This document shows, piece after piece, positions 1 through 7,950 of a DNA stretch of 64,000 nucleotides. The translations under genes were made by a program, and so were the position numbers. The stretch lies in assembly GCA_937946835.1 (NCBI GenBank), contig CALFAV010000011.1, positions 23,850 through 87,849 on the forward strand, read 5' to 3'. Every line of letters starts with the position of its first letter. The first letter of the stretch is position 1. The notes under the pieces are model-generated. The model ran no database searches. It saw only the letters and a program-made list of their open reading frames with translations, and was not told the origin of the DNA. The stretch is from an uncultured Verrucomicrobiae bacterium. Its GTDB lineage: Bacteria > Verrucomicrobiota > Verrucomicrobiia > Limisphaerales > J093.

Positions 1-2
1 GG

Positions 3-737
3 GCCAAGTCCAAGGCCACCGGCATCATGTGCATGAACAACACCAAGCAGTTGATGCTGGCCAACCACATGTACCAGGGCGACAACAACGACAAATTCCC
101 CGGCGCCTACCACGGGGGGTTCGTGCCCGGAGCCAACGCCCGGGAGCGTCCCTGGGTGACCGGTTGGCTGGACTGGACCACCAGCCCGGACAACACCAAT
201 ACCCTGTACCTGCTCGATCCCCGGTATGCGGTGTTGGCCAACTACTTCGCCAACTCAAAGAACGTTTACAAGTGCCCGGCGGACAAATACGTCTCGAACG
301 CCCAACGGGCCAGAGGCTGGACCGAGCGGGTGCGCAGCGTTTCCGGAAACATCTTGGTCGGGGAAGGAAATGCCGAGACCGGCCCAATGGGCTCGATTTA
401 CGCTCACCCGGTTCGGGCGTCCGATCTAACCATCCCCGGCCCTACGGAAACCTGGGTGTACGTGGATGAGTTCCCGGACAGCATCAACGACGCAGGGTGC
501 TTCCCGCCCAACAGCTCGGTGAACATCGTGGACATTCCGGCCAATTACCACAACGGGGCCTGTGGCTTCGCCTTTGCCGACGGCCACTCGGAAATCCACA
601 AGTGGACCGGCCCGAAGATCAAGAACCTGAAAATCACCGCGCGCGACTACCAGCTCAATATCGGCACGGTTAAGGGCGATCCGGACTTGCGTTGGTACTC
701 CTACAAGAGTCCGCGGAAGACGACCGATTACTACTGA
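3..737 (+). CDS. Pseudopilin-like secreted protein, H-x9-DG type (5' end outside window)
   Basis: The reading frame is open from the first bases of the window, so the N-terminus lies upstream. What is visible corresponds to the part after the prepilin helix of the next gene, to which it is nearly identical over the first 80 or so residues. Near the C-terminus an [13 protein letters not shown] stretch gives the H-x9-DG motif typical of the large verrucomicrobial/planctomycetal pseudopilin families. Known family: proteins with a type IV prepilin N-terminus processed by a prepilin peptidase and placed in a type II secretion-like system; their cargo role is mostly unknown. The missing start presumably encodes the same [14 protein letters not shown] leader as its neighbour. 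A GC hairpin follows about 50 bases after the stop. Function beyond pseudopilin-like is not inferred. Confidence 0.85.
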   Translation, partial: AKSKATGIMCMNNTKQLMLANHMYQGDNNDKFPGAYHGGFVPGANARERPWVTGWLDWTTSPDNTNTLYLLDPRYAVLANYFANSKNVYKCPADKYVSNAQRARGWTERVRSVSGNILVGEGNAETGPMGSIYAHPVRASDLTIPGPTETWVYVDEFPDSINDAGCFPPNSSVNIVDIPANYHNGACGFAFADGHSEIHKWTGPKIKNLKITARDYQLNIGTVKGDPDLRWYSYKSPRKTTDYY

Positions 738-788
738 GCGGCTCAGCCGACTTCTCCAAGCTGTTCGACCAAAGGGTTGCGATCACTG

Positions 789-819
789 GCCCACCGCAAG
801 GTGGGCTAGTTGCTTTTTT
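789..819 (+). terminator. Rho-independent terminator-like hairpin after the first pseudopilin gene
   Basis: A perfect 7-bp stem (GCCCACC/GGTGGGC) closes on a GCAA tetraloop at 796-799. It is followed by TAGTTGCTTTTTT. It lies about 50 bases past the stop codon, which fits a terminator. Confidence 0.7.
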
Positions 820-1241
820 GGATGCGGGCAACTTGGTCGGCTGGTTGGTTGAATCCTACCGAGTTTAGATCAACCCGGTTCAGTTCCGCTGCCGGCTTCG
901 GCGAAGGGCTGGTCCAAGGGCCGGCATGCATCCGATCATTCCAACGCCAGTGCCCCTGCCCCGGGCTGGAGTCCGCATGCGCCCGGAGATGCCCCGGTTA
1001 CCGGGAACGGGCGGCATGACTGCGGCGCCGCCAAGCGTCAGCGAGCGCACGCCACCACCAACTACAACGGCCGGATGACGGCCATGATGCAGACGGCTCT
1101 TTCACCGCGCCGTGTCACTCTGTGCCCGGTGCGGTTGCTGGCTCAGGTGGTCTTCGTACAGCCCGGCGTGGTCCGGAATTAACCGGAACAAACCCTGCGG
1201 AACGACCTTGGCCCAAATTGGCTGTGCATCCAAACGCACAA
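820..1241. other. Intergenic stretch with no supported gene
   Basis: About 420 bases between the hairpin and the promoter-like elements of the second pseudopilin gene. Short open frames exist on both strands, but none has a recognisable protein or a plausible ribosome binding site. I see no RNA gene, repeat or array here. Confidence 0.5.
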
Positions 1242-1270
1242 TTTACGACCCACAGTGCAGGGGCTATAAA
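1242..1270 (+). promoter_or_regulatory. Candidate sigma-70-like promoter of the second pseudopilin gene
   Basis: TTTACG at 1242-1247 and TATAAA at 1265-1270 are separated by 17 bases. The start codon lies 67 bases downstream. The -10 match is good and the -35 match moderate. This is sequence inference only. Confidence 0.35.
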
Positions 1271-1337
1271 GCGGTTATAGAGACGGTGGACTTGTACCAA
1301 CGCCTCCGACGTCAGGATCAACAAACCGGTTACTGCC

Positions 1338-2237
1338 ATGAAGAGTTGTCGAACCCGACTTCCCGGCCGGCCGAAGGGCGGATTCACGCTCATCGAACTG
1401 CTGGTCGTCATCGCCATTATCGCCATTCTGGCCGGCATGTTGTTGCCGGCCCTGGCCCGCGCCAAATCCAAGGCCACGGGCATTGTGTGCATGAACAACA
1501 CCAAGCAGTTGATGCTGGCCAACCACATGTACCAGGGCGATAACAACGACAAATTCCCCGGCGCCTATCACGGGGGGTTCGTGCCCGGAGCCAACGCCCG
1601 GGAACGTCCCTGGGTGACCGGTTGGCTGAACTGGAGCACCAGCCCGGACAACACCAATACCCTGTACCTGACTGACCCACGGTATGCGGTGCTGGCTCCC
1701 TACTTCGCCAGCGCGAGGAACATTTACAAATGCCCGGCAGATAAAAACGTCTCCCCGGCCCAGCGGGCGCGGGGTTGGACCGAGCGGGTGCGCAGTGTCT
1801 CGGGGAATATTTACATCGGGGAGGGCAATGGCTGGACCACTTTGGGCGGCGGGCCCAGTGGTCCCAACAACCTCCAGATGTATCGCGGGGCCGCGCGGGC
1901 TGCCGATCTGATTATTCCCGGCCCCTCCCAGACCTGGGTGTACGTGGATGAGCATCCCGACAGCATCAACGACGCGGGCTGCTTCCCGCCCAACACCCCC
2001 ACCAACATGCCGGACGCCCCGGCCACGTACCACAATATGGCCGCCGGCTTTGCCTTCGCCGACGGGCACTCGGAAATCCACAAGTGGATTGGCAGTACCA
2101 TGCGCAGACCACGGCGTTCCGGGGGGTTGGACGGGGTGATATTCCAGGCCCAAAACAACTTCGCTTTCCCCGCCCGCGACCCGGACCTGAGCTGGTACTC
2201 CAGAGTTTCCCCGCGCCAGACCGAGGCGCATTTCTGA
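1338..2237 (+). CDS. Prepilin-type N-terminal cleavage/methylation, H-x9-DG pseudopilin-like protein
   Basis: A 299-residue protein with a textbook prepilin leader. A short basic leader ends in KGG, then [19 protein letters not shown] (Gly, Phe+1, Glu+5) forms the hydrophobic helix at about residues 15-35. The predicted cut is by a prepilin peptidase between Gly and Phe. The C-terminal part has [13 protein letters not shown], matching H-x9-DG. It is expected to sit in the inner membrane or be assembled into a pseudopilus of a type II secretion-like machine. It is a tandem copy of the gene before it. The copies are about 90% identical at the DNA level over the first 240 shared bases and then diverge, most visibly after the GEGN region, where this copy has an extra segment. 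The ATG is chosen because it directly precedes the leader. Confidence 0.9.
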   Translation: MKSCRTRLPGRPKGGFTLIELLVVIAIIAILAGMLLPALARAKSKATGIVCMNNTKQLMLANHMYQGDNNDKFPGAYHGGFVPGANARERPWVTGWLNWSTSPDNTNTLYLTDPRYAVLAPYFASARNIYKCPADKNVSPAQRARGWTERVRSVSGNIYIGEGNGWTTLGGGPSGPNNLQMYRGAARAADLIIPGPSQTWVYVDEHPDSINDAGCFPPNTPTNMPDAPATYHNMAAGFAFADGHSEIHKWIGSTMRRPRRSGGLDGVIFQAQNNFAFPARDPDLSWYSRVSPRQTEAHF

Positions 2238-2286
2238 AACGGCTCGGACCAGCGCCAAACTGTCCCGAGCTCTGGTTACGGCTCCA

Positions 2287-2320
2287 TCGGCCCGCCGCAA
2301 GGCGGGCCGATTTCACTTTC
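2287..2320 (+). terminator. Rho-independent terminator-like hairpin after the second pseudopilin gene
   Basis: A perfect 10-bp stem (TCGGCCCGCC/GGCGGGCCGA) with a GCAA loop at 2297-2300, followed by TTTCACTTTC. It has the same architecture as the hairpin after the first copy and lies 50 bases past the stop. The U-tract is weak. Confidence 0.6.
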
Positions 2321-2379
2321 GAGCACGGGGAGTCAGGAAGTCCTTTGGTCGGTAATGCGGGGGGTGTGCTCGGCCCGAC

Positions 2380-3468
2380 TCACCCCGACCGCACCGCCTC
2401 CACCTCCAGCTCGAAGAGCCGGTTCTTCCGACTTAATTCCGCCAGAGTCACAAGCACCGGCCAGGAACCCGCACGGTGCGCCTCGCGCCAGCGTTCCAAC
2501 GCGCCGACATCCTCCCGGCGCTGAAAATACGCCAGCGCGCGGACCATGTGCCGCCAACCCATCCCTTGGGAGCGCAACAGGGCTTCCACCCCCTCCAGGG
2601 TGCGTCCCACCGACTCTGCGACATGGTCCGGAAGCGTCGGGTTCTCGTCCGGGCGTGCATTTGCCGTCCCGGAAACAAACAGCCGGCGTTGACCGGGAAG
2701 GTTGAACACGATGGCTCGCCCAAAAGATGCGCCCGGGGTCGGTTGGTCCGCCGTCGCCTCGTGATAACTCGCCTCGGCACATTTGGGTTGCATCGCCAAC
2801 AGATCCGCCACGAGCGCCGTGCCCCGGTCGTTGCTGGCGCCCACCTCGGTGCTGACAGGAACCGGCCGCGCAAAAATTCCCCGGCTTCGAAAAAAGGCGT
2901 TTCGGGCCTCGGTGAACTCGTCGTACCAGATTTGGATGCAGTCCAGAAAAAACCAGGTCCGGTACACATCCGTAAACGCCAGCCCGGCGCCGGCCAGGAC
3001 TTCTTCCGCCAGGTCAAAAACGGCGTCCACCTGCCGGGCGCGGGACAGCCGGGCATTTTCCGGCTGCAGCCCGGTCAAGACACAATAACGGGCCCAGGTG
3101 TCCTCGTACACCACACCCACAATTCGGTCCCGCAAGTAAAGATGCCGCACCCGCGAGCCCTCCAGAGCTTGGGCATGAATCCCGACCACGTGCCACGATG
3201 CGGGGGCTCCCGGTTGCCGACACTCCTCCGGCCACGCCCCTTCGCTGAATCGGTGAAGTTGCCCCTGCCCGTCCCCGGAGCAAAGCCGCGCCAGTACGTT
3301 CTGGCGGAGAAGATGAATCCGTGCTTGCCCCGCCCAGTGCTGGTAGTAACGGGCAAACACCGCCGCTGGTAACTCGCCGCGGCGAGCCCACAAGGTTAAG
3401 AAAACCTCGCGGGTACCCTCGAACCGTAGGGATGTTTCGTGAACCCCCTTTTCCTCCCTGGGTATCAT
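2380..3468 (-). CDS. Rid (YjgF/YER057c/UK114)-family protein with an extra N-terminal domain, chorismatase-like layout
   Basis: A 362-residue protein from the ATG that begins MIPREEKG; the frame stays open further upstream but is low-quality shadow sequence. The last 120 residues look like a Rid/YjgF trimer fold, ending in the usual LFELEVEAV strand. The preceding region (RHLYLRDR through YRTWFFLDCI and the YDEFTEARNAFF segment) resembles the N-terminal Rid-like half of FkbO/Hyg5 chorismatases and related two-domain proteins. Known: RidA enzymes hydrolyse reactive imines using an arginine before the penultimate strand. Here the aligned place reads SWPVLVTLAEL, so that arginine appears absent. 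The chemistry is therefore unassigned. It is divergent from parA across a 265-base gap. Confidence 0.7.
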   Translation of the reverse strand: MIPREEKGVHETSLRFEGTREVFLTLWARRGELPAAVFARYYQHWAGQARIHLLRQNVLARLCSGDGQGQLHRFSEGAWPEECRQPGAPASWHVVGIHAQALEGSRVRHLYLRDRIVGVVYEDTWARYCVLTGLQPENARLSRARQVDAVFDLAEEVLAGAGLAFTDVYRTWFFLDCIQIWYDEFTEARNAFFRSRGIFARPVPVSTEVGASNDRGTALVADLLAMQPKCAEASYHEATADQPTPGASFGRAIVFNLPGQRRLFVSGTANARPDENPTLPDHVAESVGRTLEGVEALLRSQGMGWRHMVRALAYFQRREDVGALERWREAHRAGSWPVLVTLAELSRKNRLFELEVEAVRSG

Positions 3469-3733
3469 GCTGGACCTCGGATATTGTTTGGGCGCGCGGT
3501 GAAAAATCTGCCTTGCCGGCAAAATTACAGGCACGGCGTTTTCGCGCAAATAACGCTGCGCAGGTCGTGTGGGTGACACTGGCCGACGGCTTTCTCCGGT
3601 CCGGCAGATGGCCGGGTTGTGTCGGAGGGGAAGAAGTTTCCTTCCTTTCCAGGGGCTCAGCCACGGATCGTGATTTGGGGTCCTCCCGGCCGAAAGCCTT
3701 GAACCCCGCCCCCCGGAAGCCTTAAATCCCGCC

Positions 3734-4534
<801 letters not shown>

Positions 4535-4604
4535 GCCGCCACCGCACGCCCGCCGTGGCCCAGACCCATTTGACGCCGCGCGGTTCGCGGGCAGTATTGC
4601 GCGC

Positions 4605-5912
4605 ATGAAACACGCTGGTTTGTCGCCCCTGGTGCGCATGGTTTTTCCGGCCCTCCTGCTCGGGGGCTCGCTGTTCGCGCTGGCTGACTGGCCCCAGTAC
4701 GCGGGCCCGAACCTCAACGGTACCATCCCCGGCCGCGTGGCCACCTCCTGGCCCGCCGGCGGACCGAAGACGTTGTGGAAAACCCCCACCCCGGCCGGCT
4801 TCAGCACCTTTGCCGTGGCCGGCGGGCGCGCCTTCACGCTGGTCATGCGCGAGGTGGACGGGGCCAACCAAGAAATCTGCCTGGCCCTGGACGCCGCCAC
4901 CGGCCGGGAGCTGTGGGCCGCGCCGCTGAACCCGGCCAAGTACGACGGCGGCGGTGACTCGGGCACGCCGGACAACCAGGGCGGTGACGGCCCGCGCAGC
5001 ACACCCGCCGTGGCGGGCGACCGGGTGTTCGTCTTTGACGGCCGGTTCAAGTTGCATTGCCTGAACGCGGCCACGGGAGCGCCTCTCTGGACGCACGACC
5101 TGCTGGCCGAGTTCGGCGGGAAAATGATCTCCTGGCAAAATGCCGCTTCGCCGGTGCTGGACGGCGAGCTGGTCTTTGTGGCCGGGGGCGGCGCGGGGCA
5201 ATCCCTGCTGGCTTTTCGGCAGGCGGACGGGACCGTCGCCTGGAAGCAGGGCACCGAGACGCCCACCCATGCCACCCCCACCGTGGCCACGATTCACGGG
5301 GTGCGGCAGGTCATTTTCTTCACCCAGTCCGGCCTGGTGGCGTGTGAGACCGGCACCGGCCGCGAGTTGTGGCGGCAGCCCTACCGCTTCAGTGTCTCGA
5401 CCGCCGCCTCGCCGGTCGTGGCCGGGGACATCGTTTACTGCTCGGCCGGCTACGGGGTGGGGGCGGGGGCCTACCGCATCAGTCGTGAGGGCGACACCTG
5501 GAAGTCCACCGAACTGTGGCGCAAGACCGGCAATGACCTGGCCAACCACTGGAGCACGCCGGTGGTCCGGGAGGGCTACCTGTACGGCATGTTCAGCTTC
5601 AAGGAATTCGGCACCGGACCGCTCAAGTGCGTCGAGCTGGCCACCGGGCGCGTGGCCTGGTCGGAGAAAAACTTCGGTCCCGGCGGCGTGGTGCTCGCCG
5701 GCGGGGTGTTGGTGGCCTTGAACGACCGCGGCGAAGTGGTGCTCGTGGACCCGCAGCCCGGCGCGTACAAGGAATTGGCCCGCTTCCCGGCCGTGGCGGG
5801 CAAGTGCTGGAACCACCCGGTCGTCAGCGACGGTCGCCTCTTTGTGCGCAGCACCCGGGAAGGCGCCTGTCTGGACCTGCGCCCGGCGCCCGCCCAAACC
5901 GCGGCCCGCTGA
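4605..5912 (+). CDS. Secreted PQQ-type beta-propeller repeat protein
   Basis: A 435-residue protein with a Sec signal peptide (MKHAGLSPLVRMVFPALLL, cut near LALADWPQY). The mature start DWPQYAGPNLNG is typical for the PQQ-like (pyrrolo-quinoline quinone) propeller proteins common in Verrucomicrobia and Planctomycetes. Repeats of the type ALDAATGRELW, CLNAATGAPLW and CETGTGRELW mark successive blades. Most members of this family lack shown PQQ binding or dehydrogenase activity, so the role is unassigned; it could be a periplasmic scaffold or an oxidoreductase. It precedes argF with a 226-base gap that holds a stem-loop. Confidence 0.85.
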   Translation: MKHAGLSPLVRMVFPALLLGGSLFALADWPQYAGPNLNGTIPGRVATSWPAGGPKTLWKTPTPAGFSTFAVAGGRAFTLVMREVDGANQEICLALDAATGRELWAAPLNPAKYDGGGDSGTPDNQGGDGPRSTPAVAGDRVFVFDGRFKLHCLNAATGAPLWTHDLLAEFGGKMISWQNAASPVLDGELVFVAGGGAGQSLLAFRQADGTVAWKQGTETPTHATPTVATIHGVRQVIFFTQSGLVACETGTGRELWRQPYRFSVSTAASPVVAGDIVYCSAGYGVGAGAYRISREGDTWKSTELWRKTGNDLANHWSTPVVREGYLYGMFSFKEFGTGPLKCVELATGRVAWSEKNFGPGGVVLAGGVLVALNDRGEVVLVDPQPGAYKELARFPAVAGKCWNHPVVSDGRLFVRSTREGACLDLRPAPAQTAAR

Positions 5913-6039
5913 GCCCGGGACTCCGGCTCGGAGGACACTTAGCGGGCCATTGTCCGGAGCAGGTACCAAGAGCAGGCGCTCCGGGCTGAATCCCTTGGGG
6001 CCTCTCGTGCCGCGCACCCGGTTACCTGCTTTTTACACG

Positions 6040-6087
6040 AAACAAGGTGGACAAAGCCCCGCGGCTGGTTTTATAGCCTTGTTTTTT
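6040..6087 (+). terminator. Stem-loop with U-tract between the beta-propeller gene and argF
   Basis: AAACAAGG (6040-6047) pairs with CCTTGTTT (6077-6084). The loop holds a second small stem, AGCC/GGCT (6055-6058 and 6063-6066). A run of six T's at 6082-6087 follows or overlaps. It could terminate the upstream gene or act as a leader structure for argF. The long loop makes the call uncertain. Confidence 0.4.
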
Positions 6088-6138
6088 CCCGGCCACCGAG
6101 CCCGGCAGCGCCGGGGGAAATGGATCTCGACGGAGCCC

Positions 6139-7032
6139 ATGAAACATCTCTTGAGCCTGGAGTCGCTTGCCCGCGCGGACATGGACCGGGTGTTGCGGGA
6201 CGCCGCGCGGTTCAAGCGCGAGCGGACCACCCACCCGCGCCCCCTCACCGGCCAGACCTGGGCGCTGCTCTTCTCCAAGTCCTCCACCCGCACCCGCGTG
6301 TCGTTCGAGGTGGGCATTCACGAACTGGGCGGACGGCCCCTGTTCTTGAACGCGGGCGATCTCCAGCTCGGCCGCGGCGAACCCATCAAGGACACCGCCC
6401 GCGTGCTCGGCCGCATGGTCCACGGCGCCATTATCCGCACCTACGCCCAGCAGGACGTCGAGGACTTCGCCCGCTTTGCGGGCATTCCCACCGTCAATGC
6501 CCTGACCGACGACGAGCACCCCTGCCAGATTCTCGCCGACGTGTTCACCTGGGAGGAGTCCCGCGGCCCGATCACCGGCCGGACGGTGGCCTTCATCGGC
6601 GACGCCGCGTGCAACGTGGCGCGGTCCTGGATTTTTGCCGCCGCGAAACTGGACTTCGAGCTGCGCCTGGCTTCACCCCCGGCCTACCAGCCCCCGCCCG
6701 AAGTGCTCGCCCGCGCCGGCGCGCGGGTGCGCGTGACCGCCGACCCGCGCGAGGCGGCGCGGGACGCGGACCTGCTCTACACGGACGTCTGGGTCTCGAT
6801 GGGCAAGGAGGCCGAGCAGGCCCGGCGGCTGCAGGAGTTCCAGGGTTACCAGATCAACGCCGCCCTGCTCCGCGAGGCCCGCCCCGATGCGCTGGTCATG
6901 CACTGCCTGCCGGCCTACCGGGGCAAGGAGATTGACGAGGCCACCTTCGAAGCCCACGCCGGGACCATTTTCCGGCAGGCCGAGAACCGGCTGCACACCC
7001 AGAAGGCCATCCTCCACTGGCTGGTGAGCTGA
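6139..7032 (+). CDS. argF: Ornithine carbamoyltransferase
   Basis: A 297-residue carbamoyltransferase that transfers the carbamoyl group from carbamoyl phosphate to ornithine, giving citrulline in arginine synthesis (cytoplasmic trimer). The carbamoyl-phosphate loop SSTRTRVSFE lies at about residues 48-57. DDEHPCQ and the ornithine-side motif MHCLPAYRG, with the catalytic cysteine, follow; TDVWVSMG is also typical. The start MKHLLSLESL is chosen because upstream in-frame sequence is intergenic in character and conserved family members begin here. No other arginine gene is adjacent: a PIG-L deacetylase follows by 48 bases. A stem-loop with a T-tract lies about 50 bases upstream of the start. 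Confidence 0.93.
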   Translation: MKHLLSLESLARADMDRVLRDAARFKRERTTHPRPLTGQTWALLFSKSSTRTRVSFEVGIHELGGRPLFLNAGDLQLGRGEPIKDTARVLGRMVHGAIIRTYAQQDVEDFARFAGIPTVNALTDDEHPCQILADVFTWEESRGPITGRTVAFIGDAACNVARSWIFAAAKLDFELRLASPPAYQPPPEVLARAGARVRVTADPREAARDADLLYTDVWVSMGKEAEQARRLQEFQGYQINAALLREARPDALVMHCLPAYRGKEIDEATFEAHAGTIFRQAENRLHTQKAILHWLVS

Positions 7033-7080
7033 AGCCCGCGCAGACTTGCCCGGGGCGACGCCCTGCCGCACGCTCGGGCC

Positions 7081-7878
7081 ATGCCCACCGCCCTGGCCAT
7101 CGCCGCGCATCCGGACGACATCGAGTTCCTCATGGCCGGCACACTGCTGCTGTTGCGGCAGGCCGGCTGGGACACGCATTACCTGAACCTGGCCACGGGC
7201 AACTGCGGCAGCCTCGTCCATTCCGCCGCCGCCACGCGCCGCCTCCGCCGCGCCGAGGCGCGGGCCGCCGCCCGCGTCCTGGACGCCCGCTGGCACCCGC
7301 CCTTGGTGGACGACGCCGAGATTTTTTACGCCGACCGCCTCCTGCGGCAGGTGGCGGCGGTGGTGCGCGAAGTCCGGCCCGCGGTGCTGCTGACGCATTC
7401 CCCCGAGGACTACATGGAAGACCACATGAACACCGCCCGGCTGGCGGTCACGGCGGCGTTTGTGCGCGGCATGCCCAACTACCGCACCCGACCGCCCCGG
7501 CCGGCAATGGCCGGGGACTGCACCGTGTACCACGCCCTGCCGCACGGGTTGCGCGACGGGCTGGGGCGACGAATCGCCGCCGGCCTGTACGTGGACACCA
7601 CGGCGGTTCAGGACCGCAAGCGCGAAGCCCTGGCCTGCCACCGCAGCCAGAAGGACTGGCTCGATGCCACCCAGGGCATGGATTCCTACCTCGAGGCCAT
7701 GGACGCGATGGCGCGCGAGGTCGGACGCCGTTCCGGCCGCTTCCGGTTTGCCGAGGGCTGGCGAAGGCATTCGCACCTGGGCTTCTGCGCCCCGGAGGCG
7801 GACCCGCTGCGGGAAGTGTTGGGCGCGCGGTGCCGGGTCAACCGCGCCTACCGGCGCGCGCTGGACCAGCCCCGCTGA
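7081..7878 (+). CDS. PIG-L/LmbE-family zinc-dependent deacetylase
   Basis: A 265-residue protein with the family's N-terminal zinc motif AHPDD (His10, Asp12, Asp13) and the second motif HSPEDYMEDH, which supplies the third zinc ligand. These enzymes remove acetyl groups from N-acetylglucosamine-type substrates such as bacillithiol or mycothiol precursors, antibiotics and cell-surface sugars. No thiol-synthesis partner (BshA or BshC type) lies nearby, so the substrate is unknown. There is no signal peptide, so it is likely cytoplasmic. It sits between argF and the MoxR/VWA cluster; the following gene starts 72 bases later on the same strand. Confidence 0.88.
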   Translation: MPTALAIAAHPDDIEFLMAGTLLLLRQAGWDTHYLNLATGNCGSLVHSAAATRRLRRAEARAAARVLDARWHPPLVDDAEIFYADRLLRQVAAVVREVRPAVLLTHSPEDYMEDHMNTARLAVTAAFVRGMPNYRTRPPRPAMAGDCTVYHALPHGLRDGLGRRIAAGLYVDTTAVQDRKREALACHRSQKDWLDATQGMDSYLEAMDAMAREVGRRSGRFRFAEGWRRHSHLGFCAPEADPLREVLGARCRVNRAYRRALDQPR

Positions 7879-7950
7879 CCGTCGGCCCGGGCGCGGCCCC
7901 GTTTTTCCACTGGCGGGGCGGCGGAGGTTGCCGCACTTTATCCGACAAGC

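Noticed and set aside
810..1019. Short plus-strand frame in the first long gap
   Set aside because: It begins inside the terminator T-tract, has no ribosome binding site and no recognisable protein.
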